This document shows positions 1-7,257 of a stretch of DNA of 39,555 nucleotides, one piece after another. Every line of letters begins with the position of its first letter. Position 1 is the first letter of the stretch. The notes under the pieces were generated by a model. That model had not been told where the DNA came from. It did not search any database and saw only the letters and a list, made by a program, of their open reading frames with translations. Source of the DNA: Bacteriovoracaceae bacterium (lineage in GTDB: Bacteria > Bdellovibrionota > Bacteriovoracia > Bacteriovoracales > Bacteriovoracaceae). The DNA lies in contig JAOARC010000001.1 in the NCBI GenBank assembly GCA_025210745.1, positions 1 to 39,555 on the forward strand. Reading direction: 5' to 3'. Made by a program: the position numbers and the translations under genes.

Positions 1-52
1 GAATATAAATAGGTTAATTAGAAAGACTTGGTGTACAACTAAAGACCCTACT

Positions 53-140
53 ATGTTACAAAGGCATATTGATATCTTTATTTATTATTTTAATCAGATT
101 TATCTTAAAGATGTAAGAACATAAGTTTAGTCGGTCAGTT
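53..140. repeat. 88-base direct repeat, left copy
   Basis: Positions 53-140 match 4971-5058 in the same orientation at about 79 of 88 bases by eye. The right half, from about 94 on, is nearly identical with one mismatch. It starts 9 bases past the stop of the leftward gene 149-1315. It contains the bases that, in the right copy, encode the last residues (Leu-Thr-Asp-stop) of the amidohydrolase gene. It is therefore either a remnant of that gene's 3' end or a mobile or regulatory 3' element. No integrase or transposase lies between the copies. Confidence 0.85.
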
Positions 141-148
141 ATAAAGTA

Positions 149-1315
149 TTAGGCAGCATCTATTTCATAGGTGAGATATCCATCAGCATATGATTTTTTG
201 ATTGTGCTAGGATCAATAATTGTTTTGACAGGAATTTTACTCAAATAGGTTTCGATTTTATTCACAGAGTCAGACCTTCCATTACTTTGTGTTTTGAACT
301 TATGAGATCTTTTCATTGAAACTCTAAGCTCTCTTTTTTCCGCTTTAAAATCAATATTTTTTGCTTCTCTTTCGTTGACAGGAATTTTTATAATATAGCC
401 AGAGTTATCGCTTTTTTCATGCACATGAAATTTGACTTTTCCCATTGTGTAGAAATCATCATCTCTTTGTTCTAAAGCTATTTTTTTTGTATTTTTTAAT
501 TCTTCTTGTAAGGCATGAATAATTTTATCTTTTCTTCCAATCATATTTGCCATGTCTTTTTCACTAGATTTAACTTGTTGTGAGAACTTTTGTTCGAATC
601 TTTTTTGTTTTTCAAATCTATTTTTAGCATTTTGTTTTTGCTGTTTTTCAAGAGTTTCAATATGATATTTTTCTCTTGTGCCTAATTGAGTTCGAAAAGT
701 TCTTTCTTTTTCTGCTAAGAGCTTATTATTAGTTCTTGTTTTATTTTGAAGGGCCCTGTTGAACCTGGAGTCTTCAGCGTATGACTTAAGGGAGTGTTCT
801 TGTTGTTTGGCCTCTTTTTTTAAGGCAGCAATTTGTCTTTGGGAATTTATATCTTTTCTGTAAGACGACTTCAAGTTTTGTTTTTGAAGTTCGTAGTTTC
901 TTCTAATTCTGTTTATATCTGAATTTGATTGATCACTCATTTGCTGAACTTTTCTGGATTGTTCATCTTTCATATTGGCATAGTCTGCTTCAAATAGCAT
1001 TTTTTTATTTGTCATTTTTTTTTCATGATTTTGTTGAAGAGTCTTCATCTGATTATTTACAGTATTTTGAACCTTTTCTAAGTTTTTATTTACTTTTTCT
1101 AGGACTTCTTGAGAATGTTGTATTTTATCTAACCTTTTTTGCTCATTTAAAAGTTGAAGGTTTGCAATATCTTTTTTGTGCTCAAGATTAACATTATTTC
1201 TATGTTTTTCATTGTTAAGTTTTATTTTTTCAACTTCGTTCTTATGAGATTCATTTAAGTTCTTAATTTCTTTTTGTTGGTTTCTAATCATGCGGGCTTT
1301 ATCAATTCTATTCAT
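149..1315 (-). CDS. Coiled-coil protein with C-terminal HSP20-like (alpha-crystallin) domain
   Basis: 388 residues. Residues 1 to about 280 are charged, rich in Lys, Glu, Gln and Asn, with no Pro or Gly breaks, so a long coiled coil is expected. Residues from about 290 look like an alpha-crystallin/HSP20 fold: beta-strand pattern, a segment IKIPVNEREAKNIDFKAEKR, then the family-typical ending 'SYADGYLTYEID' (compare A-x-x-x-G-x-L in small heat shock proteins). There is no signal peptide, so it is probably cytoplasmic. The ATG is preceded by AGGAG, and its first bases overlap the stop of the upstream gene (ATGA-type), so translation is coupled. It is the last gene of a three-gene leftward operon. 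A small-heat-shock domain behind a long coiled coil is unusual and suggests a holdase or scaffold, but this is inferred from pattern only. Confidence 0.75.
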   Translation of the reverse strand: MNRIDKARMIRNQQKEIKNLNESHKNEVEKIKLNNEKHRNNVNLEHKKDIANLQLLNEQKRLDKIQHSQEVLEKVNKNLEKVQNTVNNQMKTLQQNHEKKMTNKKMLFEADYANMKDEQSRKVQQMSDQSNSDINRIRRNYELQKQNLKSSYRKDINSQRQIAALKKEAKQQEHSLKSYAEDSRFNRALQNKTRTNNKLLAEKERTFRTQLGTREKYHIETLEKQQKQNAKNRFEKQKRFEQKFSQQVKSSEKDMANMIGRKDKIIHALQEELKNTKKIALEQRDDDFYTMGKVKFHVHEKSDNSGYIIKIPVNEREAKNIDFKAEKRELRVSMKRSHKFKTQSNGRSDSVNKIETYLSKIPVKTIIDPSTIKKSYADGYLTYEIDAA

Positions 1316-1596
1316 TTTATAAACTCCTGCATGGAAAGTTTTTTGTATGGACTAGGACAAATATCTTTTTTAAACCCTGTATGTCCTGGGCATATCCAAG
1401 TTCTTAACAAGTCAACTTCTATAACGGAACTAGATCCATTGTAGGCTAAGTAAGCTGTGGGATTGAGACTAGATGTAATTATTTTGGCATCTGATTGAGT
1501 TATTTTATCTTTTACAATGTATTGATAAGCCCTATATTCACCATAGGTATTCAATGAAATAATAAGCAAATATAAAATAACTCTTATTGAAGTAAT
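1312..1596 (-). CDS. Small secreted or membrane-anchored protein of unknown function, probable ATT start
   Basis: About 94 residues if translation starts at ATT 1596. The only conventional start in frame is TTG at 1569, which would leave MLIISLNTYGEY and break the signal peptide. Starting at ATT gives M-T-S-I-R-V-I-L-Y-L-L-I-I-S-L-N, an Arg followed by a hydrophobic stretch as in a signal peptide. The sequence AAAGGAG lies 5 bases upstream of the ATT, inside the end of the preceding gene. There is a Cys pair in the C-terminal half (WICPGH, DICPSP). The family is not recognised. It is the middle gene of a three-gene operon, overlapping both neighbours. Confidence 0.6.
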   Translation of the reverse strand: MTSIRVILYLLIISLNTYGEYRAYQYIVKDKITQSDAKIITSSLNPTAYLAYNGSSSVIEVDLLRTWICPGHTGFKKDICPSPYKKLSMQEFIK

Positions 1597-1889
1597 ATAT
1601 TCTCCTTTAACTTATTATATTCTACAACTTTTGCAAAAGATGACAAAAATAATTTTCTCTCATCTTCTGGCATGCCGAGAATGGCAGTTTTCTTTTTTTC
1701 AAATGTTCTGTGCTTAGAAAGTTTTTTAAAAATATCTTTTATATGACTATTTGCCTTTTTATAAGTTATTTTTGTACTAGTATAGTCACCTTGATTTATC
1801 CATTCATTAAAAAATAAAGGAAGGTAACCATTTTTTGCAATTTCAACATAAGCATTTATATCTTCTGTAAAACTTTTTTTATCAACCAT
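1584..1889 (-). CDS. Small hypothetical protein, first gene of a three-gene operon
   Basis: 101 residues, Lys-rich, predicted mostly helical and soluble, no signal peptide. ATG at 1889 is preceded by GGAG with 5-base spacing (ATAATGGAGTATTAATGG), so the start is well supported. No family is recognised. Its 3' end carries the Shine-Dalgarno of the next gene, and the two reading frames overlap by about 13 bases. It is divergent from the zinc-finger gene starting near 2035; the 1890-2034 interval must hold both promoters, but I see no clear -35/-10 pair there. Confidence 0.65.
   Translation of the reverse strand: MVDKKSFTEDINAYVEIAKNGYLPLFFNEWINQGDYTSTKITYKKANSHIKDIFKKLSKHRTFEKKKTAILGMPEDERKLFLSSFAKVVEYNKLKENILLQ
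1602..1608 (-). promoter_or_regulatory. Ribosome binding site AAAGGAG that decides an ATT start
   Basis: Read on the minus strand, AAAGGAG spans 1608-1602. It is 5 bases from ATT 1596, 14 from ATA 1587 and 32 from TTG 1569. Only the ATT has usual Shine-Dalgarno spacing, and only it gives a complete signal peptide. Confidence 0.55.
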
Positions 1890-2034
1890 TAATACTCCAT
1901 TATTATCTTGAGTTCTTTAATCATTTTATGATTTTTTAAGGATTCTTTGTATAAGGCCAAATTTACCTATTGAAACAATCATGGGTAAGTATTTGATAAT
2001 ATTAATGTGCTCAGCAAGAATTGGAGAAAATGAT

Positions 2035-2892
2035 TTGAAAAAAATTCCTTATTTTTGTACAAATTGCGCTAAAGAGGTTCCCTCTTTAGAAAAGCTGTTA
2101 TTTGTTGAATCTAATAATACAAAAGGTTTTTGTAGTGAAAGTTGTATTATGGATTTTTATAAGCCGTATATGAACTTTCTTTCTCATTATGAAATAACTA
2201 AAAGAGAGTCTTTAGATCTTGCTCAAGAAGATTCATATATTGATATTTATTCTGATGGAACTTTACTTGACGAAGTATTAAATGGGCCTGATGAAAAGTT
2301 AGAATTTGAAAATGATATTGGTGATAAATATTTTTTTCAAGTAAAGTATTTAGTAAATAGAAATATTTATTTTGCTATTATTTGTACTTATTATAATGAA
2401 GATCCATCATTTATCTATTTTAAAATTGTAACTAAATATTCAGAATTGATAGATGGTTTTAAAGAGCTTTTTAGTAAAACAGAGGATAGATCATCTTTTC
2501 AGCATATTGATATACCAGAGGATGTATTGGCACAGGTAAATTTAAAAAAATCAGAGCAACTTGCTTTATTACTTGAAAGAAAAGCTACTTCTGATATTGA
2601 TTTTGAGAAATTTGCTTTGTACGATGATTATATAAAACCTACGCTTGAAGATGCCGATGAAGTTTATGAATACGAAGATGATTCAATGGATACGATAGCA
2701 ACTTATATAAAATCCTTTAAAAAACAGGATTTAAACTTTTATTATGTTGTCATGTGTTTACAAATTGATTTTAATGATCAAAAAGGTAGTAAAAGAGCAA
2801 TGCTCCCCATTTTAACTTTTCCATCGATAGATAATGAGCTTTACACTTTTTATGCTGTTGGAAAATCTTTAAATACTAAAATTAAAAATTAA
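2035..2892 (+). CDS. Zinc-finger (TRASH/MYM-like) protein of unknown function
   Basis: 285 residues from TTG 2035. The reading frame is open from ATG 1981, but that ATG has no ribosome binding site. TTG 2035 has GGAG 8 bases upstream and yields the natural N-terminus MKKIPYFCTNC. Two cysteine pairs, F-C-T-N-C near residue 9 and F-C-S-E-S-C about 30 residues later, followed by aromatic residues, resemble TRASH/MYM-type zinc-binding knuckles. The rest is acidic and rich in aromatic residues with no recognised domain. Its 3' end overlaps the convergent lipoprotein gene by 11 bases. The finger call is moderate; the function is unknown. Confidence 0.7.
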   Translation: MKKIPYFCTNCAKEVPSLEKLLFVESNNTKGFCSESCIMDFYKPYMNFLSHYEITKRESLDLAQEDSYIDIYSDGTLLDEVLNGPDEKLEFENDIGDKYFFQVKYLVNRNIYFAIICTYYNEDPSFIYFKIVTKYSELIDGFKELFSKTEDRSSFQHIDIPEDVLAQVNLKKSEQLALLLERKATSDIDFEKFALYDDYIKPTLEDADEVYEYEDDSMDTIATYIKSFKKQDLNFYYVVMCLQIDFNDQKGSKRAMLPILTFPSIDNELYTFYAVGKSLNTKIKN

Positions 2893-3643
2893 CTTGCTTG
2901 TATTTTCCGCTATAGTTTTGAGCAAAGTTTTGACATACACTTTGAGCATAGGTGTTGGCAGCAGATTCACACTGAGAGTTTGTAGAAAGGCAATATAATC
3001 TTCCACTATTGTTAACAACTTGATTACAGCATGGTGCTGTTGCGTAGTTACCTGGAACAACTCTATTTGCAATCATATATGATTCTTTAGCACTCATACA
3101 AGCCATGTAGGCATTTACAGCATCAGCACTTAGGACCATAACTGTATTTATTGGCTCTGGCCTTTGTACATTAAAATAAGGAGCAGCCATCTCTTTATTT
3201 AGTGTCATATAGTATGGTGTATTGGCTTGGTTGTGAACACATTGTGCGATACCTAACTTAAAAGAAGATCCATTATTTAGTCTGTGAGCCGGTCCAAAGC
3301 ATGTTCCTGTGGTAGAAGCTGAATTAAAATAGACTCTATACTGTGAATCATTGTTAGTATCCGAATGATTACATAGAGAAAAGCTTCCAATTGATGAAGC
3401 GTAAAGGTCTGTTGAGTTTGTACAGTGTTCAAATCCGGGAGTAGAATCTACTCCTGATGCACTTTGGTTATTACCTGTAGTATTTGTATTTGATGAGCTA
3501 TCTTGACCAGATCCAGTAAATCCTGAGCCTGTATTTTGGCTTCCATCAATCGTAACATTTGTCGTATCGGGAACTCTTTGTGGTACATCACAAGAGATGA
3601 TTGTAAAAGATAGTATCAAAATAGTTAGGAAAGTATTTTTCAT
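2882..3643 (-). CDS. Cys-rich lipoprotein of unknown function
   Basis: 253 residues. The signal peptide is MKNTFLTILILSFTIISC with lipobox I-I-S-C and lipidated Cys18. An ATG four codons upstream (3655) is in frame, but GGAG lies between the two ATGs, 6 bases before ATG 3643, so the second is chosen. A Ser/Thr/Asn/Gly-rich linker follows the lipid anchor (about residues 30-65). A compact domain after it has about ten cysteines, suggesting disulfides outside the cytoplasm. No family is recognised. The gene is divergent from 3741-4961 with an inverted repeat between them. Confidence 0.75.
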   Translation of the reverse strand: MKNTFLTILILSFTIISCDVPQRVPDTTNVTIDGSQNTGSGFTGSGQDSSSNTNTTGNNQSASGVDSTPGFEHCTNSTDLYASSIGSFSLCNHSDTNNDSQYRVYFNSASTTGTCFGPAHRLNNGSSFKLGIAQCVHNQANTPYYMTLNKEMAAPYFNVQRPEPINTVMVLSADAVNAYMACMSAKESYMIANRVVPGNYATAPCCNQVVNNSGRLYCLSTNSQCESAANTYAQSVCQNFAQNYSGKYKQVNF

Positions 3644-3710
3644 TCTTTTCTCCATTATCTTTAAGCTATATCGGTAAATTATTTAAATATTTTAAATTAA
3701 TTTAAATTTA

Positions 3711-3732
3711 TTTATCTTAGTGATAAGATAAA
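3711..3732. promoter_or_regulatory. Perfect 9-base inverted repeat between divergent genes
   Basis: TTTATCTTA (3711-3719), loop GTGA, TAAGATAAA (3724-3732). It ends 8 bases before ATG 3741, where a Shine-Dalgarno would be expected but none is seen. It could be an operator shared by the divergent lipoprotein and membrane-protein genes, or a leader hairpin with a GNRA-type loop controlling the rightward gene. Confidence 0.45.
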
Positions 3733-3740
3733 TATTGAAA

Positions 3741-4961
3741 ATGAAAAAGATTTTACTATTTTTACTAATCATTGCTGCCATAGTTTTTTTGTCGGGTTTT
3801 GTCCTTGTTGCATCTCCGTATTATGCCTATAAGAAAGTTTTAGAAAACTCTCTAGACAATAACTGGTATGAAAGATCAGATAAAAGAGTTCTCGTTTTAA
3901 ATCCCAATAAAGCATATTTTTTTGATCAGGTATACTTAGACCCTAAGCTTTGGCATAGTTTTCATCTTATGGATACGCTTATTGCACTTCCAATTAAAAA
4001 TCCATTTTATAATGTTGCTCCTGATATGCGATATATTAATGGAAAGACAAGAATTGGTTTGGTTATTTATGGAGCAAAAGGCCAACAAATATCTAAAGTA
4101 TATTTTAATCAAAATAGGCTAATGCCAAATGTTTTATCAAAGCAAAAACTCTTTTCTTTACCTATTGTAAGAAAGGAAATAATAAAAAAGTCAGACGATC
4201 TTGTATGGAAAGATATTTTTAGTCAAAAAGTAGGTAATTGGAATATCTCTATATCACAGATGATTTATAATTTATACCTATTAGAAATGAGATCTCAATT
4301 ACTTCCAAAAAAAGCTCTATCGTATAGATTAATAAAAAACTCTAATACTGCAATTATTGAATTAGAGTCTAGGAATAAAGACTTTTTAACAGAATTAGTT
4401 ATGACTAGATCTAGAGGATTGATTTATTCTTATTTTCTAATTAGCAAAAAGAGAAACCAAGAGTCTATGGATTTAAGAAAGAAGTTATTGAGCAAGATAA
4501 GATTTAGGCAAGGTTCTGATTATTTAGCAAAAATTATTTATAGAGAATTTGCAGCATTAAGCTATAGAGATAAGATAGATCAAAAAGGAATGTTATATCT
4601 TTTGTCCGCATGGACACATGATATAAATAATCCAAATTTTCTTGAGCTTATGATAAATAATTTAGAACGAGGGTTCAAAAATCACTTGCAGTTATCTTCT
4701 TTATATGAGTATGCCTTTAAAAAGTATGGTAAAACTTTTGCAAAAAAAGAAGTTAAGGATCTGATTGTTAGTTCTGAGGTTCTTGTAAAAATAAAACAAG
4801 AAATTGAAAGTTATAATGCCAAAGAGAGCTTTGAAGAAAGTCTCAAAAAGAAAGATGTGATTGAGCAAAAGTCTAGGACGATGAAGGAAATTCATCAAGA
4901 TATTTTGGAGAAGGCCATAGATAAAACAGACTCTAATAAAGGTCGAATGATAATTAACTAA
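3741..4961 (+). CDS. Membrane-anchored protein of unknown function
   Basis: 406 residues from ATG 3741; a TTG two codons upstream is possible but not preferred. The N-terminus (M-K-K followed by about 25 hydrophobic residues, to FVLVASPYYAY) is an uncleaved signal anchor or signal peptide, so the body is probably periplasmic. The remainder is rich in basic and aromatic residues. The C-terminal 60 residues are strongly charged and likely helical. No domain is recognised. The gene is followed by the right copy of the 88-base repeat and converges on the amidohydrolase gene. Confidence 0.7.
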   Translation: MKKILLFLLIIAAIVFLSGFVLVASPYYAYKKVLENSLDNNWYERSDKRVLVLNPNKAYFFDQVYLDPKLWHSFHLMDTLIALPIKNPFYNVAPDMRYINGKTRIGLVIYGAKGQQISKVYFNQNRLMPNVLSKQKLFSLPIVRKEIIKKSDDLVWKDIFSQKVGNWNISISQMIYNLYLLEMRSQLLPKKALSYRLIKNSNTAIIELESRNKDFLTELVMTRSRGLIYSYFLISKKRNQESMDLRKKLLSKIRFRQGSDYLAKIIYREFAALSYRDKIDQKGMLYLLSAWTHDINNPNFLELMINNLERGFKNHLQLSSLYEYAFKKYGKTFAKKEVKDLIVSSEVLVKIKQEIESYNAKESFEESLKKKDVIEQKSRTMKEIHQDILEKAIDKTDSNKGRMIIN

Positions 4962-4970
4962 CTAATCTAA

Positions 4971-5058
4971 ATATTGCAAAAGTATATTGATAACTTTATC
5001 TATTATTTAAGTCAGATTTATCTTAAAGATGTAAGAATATAAGTTTAGTCGGTCAGTT
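4971..5058. repeat. 88-base direct repeat, right copy
   Basis: Partner of 53-140. The last 14 bases (5045-5058) lie inside the 3' end of the leftward amidohydrolase gene and encode its final residues Leu-Thr-Asp and stop. The rest fills the convergent intergenic space. Similarity stops abruptly after 5058 / 140. Both copies therefore sit at the 3' end of a leftward gene, as an attachment site or a shared 3' UTR/terminator element would. Confidence 0.85.
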
Positions 5059-5845
5059 TGAAACGAATAAATTGATCAATTAGAGAACGAGTTAAAATAG
5101 GTCGTAATTTATCAACTTTTGTTTTAATAAGTTCTTTTTTTTGTTCATCCATATAGATATGTCTTCCAATTTCTATCTGAATATTATTAACACTTTTATC
5201 ATATTTTTGGTGAATATATCTTGTTATATATCCTCCATAATATGGGACATTTTGTGTGATATTAGGATAGTGAGCAGCTAGGTCGTGATATATATGATCA
5301 ATAAACTTCTTTTCACATGATATTCCACTAATATCGCTTATGCAGAAATCAGGTCTGTGTTTTGGCTGGTTTGGTGTTATTTTTAAGTGATATTCTGTTG
5401 GTTTTGAAGGCATAGAGTGGAGATCAATTATGCTTGGAATCTTCAAATTTTGTAGTAAATTATCAATTGTACTATCAATAAGCTTAAAATAAGGTCTATG
5501 ATATTTTTTTAACATAAGCTCATTAAGCTTTGGTCCCATTGCTTTTATTTCAATTTGTTTTTGTTTAGAGTTCTTTTTCCATGCAACAATGGCAAGATCT
5601 TCAGATCTATTGAGATCAACGCAAGTTCTGTGAATATGGCTAACTAGAACTGCAACACCTGCTTGGTTTAATTGTTCTATATCGATAAGTTGATGAACCA
5701 TGTAATCAACATCTTCATTTAAAATACTATTATCATTCGTTATATAGTCTTTAAACTCTTGAGGTATATGCATTCCTGAGTGAGGAATAGAGATAAAACC
5801 AATAATATTCTTTTTAGGAGGGTAGAAAGTTAAGATGTCTTGCAT
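5045..5845 (-). CDS. N-formylglutamate amidohydrolase family protein
   Basis: 266 residues, a usual length for the family. Family-like blocks are SIPHSGMHIP (residues about 19-28), HRTCVDLNR (about 72-80), and DLHSMPSKP (about 140), which supply His, Asp and Glu zinc-ligand candidates. A conserved-looking Gly-Gly-Tyr-Ile-Thr precedes an IEIGRHIYMD block near residue 230, as in FGase proteins (compare QIEINRxLYMDE). The family removes formyl groups from N-formylglutamate (HutG, last step of histidine degradation) or acts on related amides. No hut genes are nearby, so the substrate is open. It stands alone; the ATG at 5845 has no strong ribosome binding site. Confidence 0.8.
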   Translation of the reverse strand: MQDILTFYPPKKNIIGFISIPHSGMHIPQEFKDYITNDNSILNEDVDYMVHQLIDIEQLNQAGVAVLVSHIHRTCVDLNRSEDLAIVAWKKNSKQKQIEIKAMGPKLNELMLKKYHRPYFKLIDSTIDNLLQNLKIPSIIDLHSMPSKPTEYHLKITPNQPKHRPDFCISDISGISCEKKFIDHIYHDLAAHYPNITQNVPYYGGYITRYIHQKYDKSVNNIQIEIGRHIYMDEQKKELIKTKVDKLRPILTRSLIDQFIRFKLTD

Positions 5846-5958
5846 AGAATTTCGCTTTTTAAGTGTAAAAAATATATAATTTTTAGCATCAAGGTGAAAA
5901 AAAGTCTAATTAAAGGTATAAGTAGCTAAAATTATTATTAGAAAAATAAGGTGTGCTT

Positions 5959-7257
5959 ATGAAATTTCCAGGTAGAAGGGCTACAAAACATTATTTTCCT
6001 GTTGCTCAAAAATCTAGAACTCAAAACGATTCATTAAAGTTAAAAGATGAGCATATTTATATTGTTGGTCTTGATCAGCTTTTAGTTGATATTGAAATTA
6101 ATGTCACGGATGAGTTTTTAGCTACAAATAACTTTCCTAAAGGACAATCTTTTTTAATTGATGATGAGCTAGCTGATAAAATTTATTATGAGTATAAAGA
6201 AAAGGATCTTGTTGTTGGAGAGTACCCTGGTGGAGCGATAGGAAATACATTACATAATTTTTCTATCCTTTCAGATGCTGGCTCAATAGCTTTAGGTTCT
6301 ATTAAAAAAGATATTACAATGGGCGATTATGCCTTTAAGTATCTTGCAAAGACAAGCGGGTTGGTTGATCTCGATTACCTTCAACCTTCGCAAAAACCTA
6401 TGGGAAGAGCCTTATGTTTTATTTCAGAGGATCAGGAAAGAACTTTTGCTATTAGTAAAGGCTGTATGAATGATCTTAGACCAGAGTATGTAAATGAAGA
6501 AATTATAAAAAACAGTGCAGCTCTTCTAGTATCAGCTTATACAATTAGATCAAAAGAAGATCCTATTTATGAGTCAACATACAAGGCCTGTAAAATTGCA
6601 AAACAGAACAATGTACCAGTTGTTTTTTCTCTAGGGACAAGCGATTTAGTTAAAGAAAAAAAAGAAGAATTTAGAGAATTTATAAGAGATTATGTAACTG
6701 TACTTGCTATGAATCAGCAAGAAGCTCTTGAGCTTTTTGATGAAGAAGATACTCTTTTATGTGTAGATAAAGCGCTAGAGTTAGTTGATCTTGCTCTTGT
6801 TACAGTTGGAAAAAAGGGGTTATATCTGGGATCTTTTGTTGAGGATGAGCTTAAAAGAAAAACGAAAGAGCCATTGGTAACAAAATCAATTGTTAACTAT
6901 AATGAGTTTGAATATAGTCGTTCTATGAGAAAAAGAGACTGTCAGAATCCATTAAAAGTTTATACTCATATTAGTCCGTTTAAGGGCGGTCCTATAAAAA
7001 TTAAAAACACAAATGGGGCAGGAGATGCAGCTCTGTCAGCCATTTTGCATGATATTGCAGCAAATCGCTATCATAAGCAGACAATACCTTTATCTCCTAA
7101 GCATGAACATAGTTATTTAACTTACTCATCAATATCTCAGATAAGTAAATATGCGAATAGAGTAAGTTATGAAGTTTTGATTCAAAACTCACCTCGTCTG
7201 CATAAAGGACTTCCTCAAAGGGAAGACTCTTTAGATGATGCCTATTGGAGAAAGTAG
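5959..7257 (+). CDS. gsk: Inosine-guanosine kinase
   Basis: 432 residues, PfkB/ribokinase superfamily, phosphorylating inosine and guanosine to IMP and GMP in purine salvage. It matches my recollection of the E. coli Gsk sequence along its whole length: N-terminus MKFPGRRATKHYFPV, GGAIGNTLHNFSIL, RTFAISKGCMNDLR, SRSMRKRDCQNPLKVYTHI, NTNGAGDAALSA with the catalytic Asp, YANRVSYEVL and a C-terminus LPQREDSLDDAYW. ATG 5959 is preceded by AAGGTG with 5-base spacing; a GTG two codons upstream is less likely. Its stop overlaps the start of the next gene (TAGTG), so the two are translated together. The clear likeness to an enterobacterial-type enzyme is worth a phylogenetic check. Confidence 0.95.
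   Translation: MKFPGRRATKHYFPVAQKSRTQNDSLKLKDEHIYIVGLDQLLVDIEINVTDEFLATNNFPKGQSFLIDDELADKIYYEYKEKDLVVGEYPGGAIGNTLHNFSILSDAGSIALGSIKKDITMGDYAFKYLAKTSGLVDLDYLQPSQKPMGRALCFISEDQERTFAISKGCMNDLRPEYVNEEIIKNSAALLVSAYTIRSKEDPIYESTYKACKIAKQNNVPVVFSLGTSDLVKEKKEEFREFIRDYVTVLAMNQQEALELFDEEDTLLCVDKALELVDLALVTVGKKGLYLGSFVEDELKRKTKEPLVTKSIVNYNEFEYSRSMRKRDCQNPLKVYTHISPFKGGPIKIKNTNGAGDAALSAILHDIAANRYHKQTIPLSPKHEHSYLTYSSISQISKYANRVSYEVLIQNSPRLHKGLPQREDSLDDAYWRK

Noticed and set aside
925..1191. Plus-strand reading frame rich in Phe and Leu that looks like membrane helices
   Set aside because: It is the complement of the Lys/Glu-rich coiled-coil gene; AT-rich coiled coils routinely produce such mirror frames and there is no ribosome binding site.
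141..4970. Calling the repeat-bracketed block an integrative element
   Set aside because: No integrase, relaxase, transposase or tRNA target is present, so it is kept only as a question in the findings.
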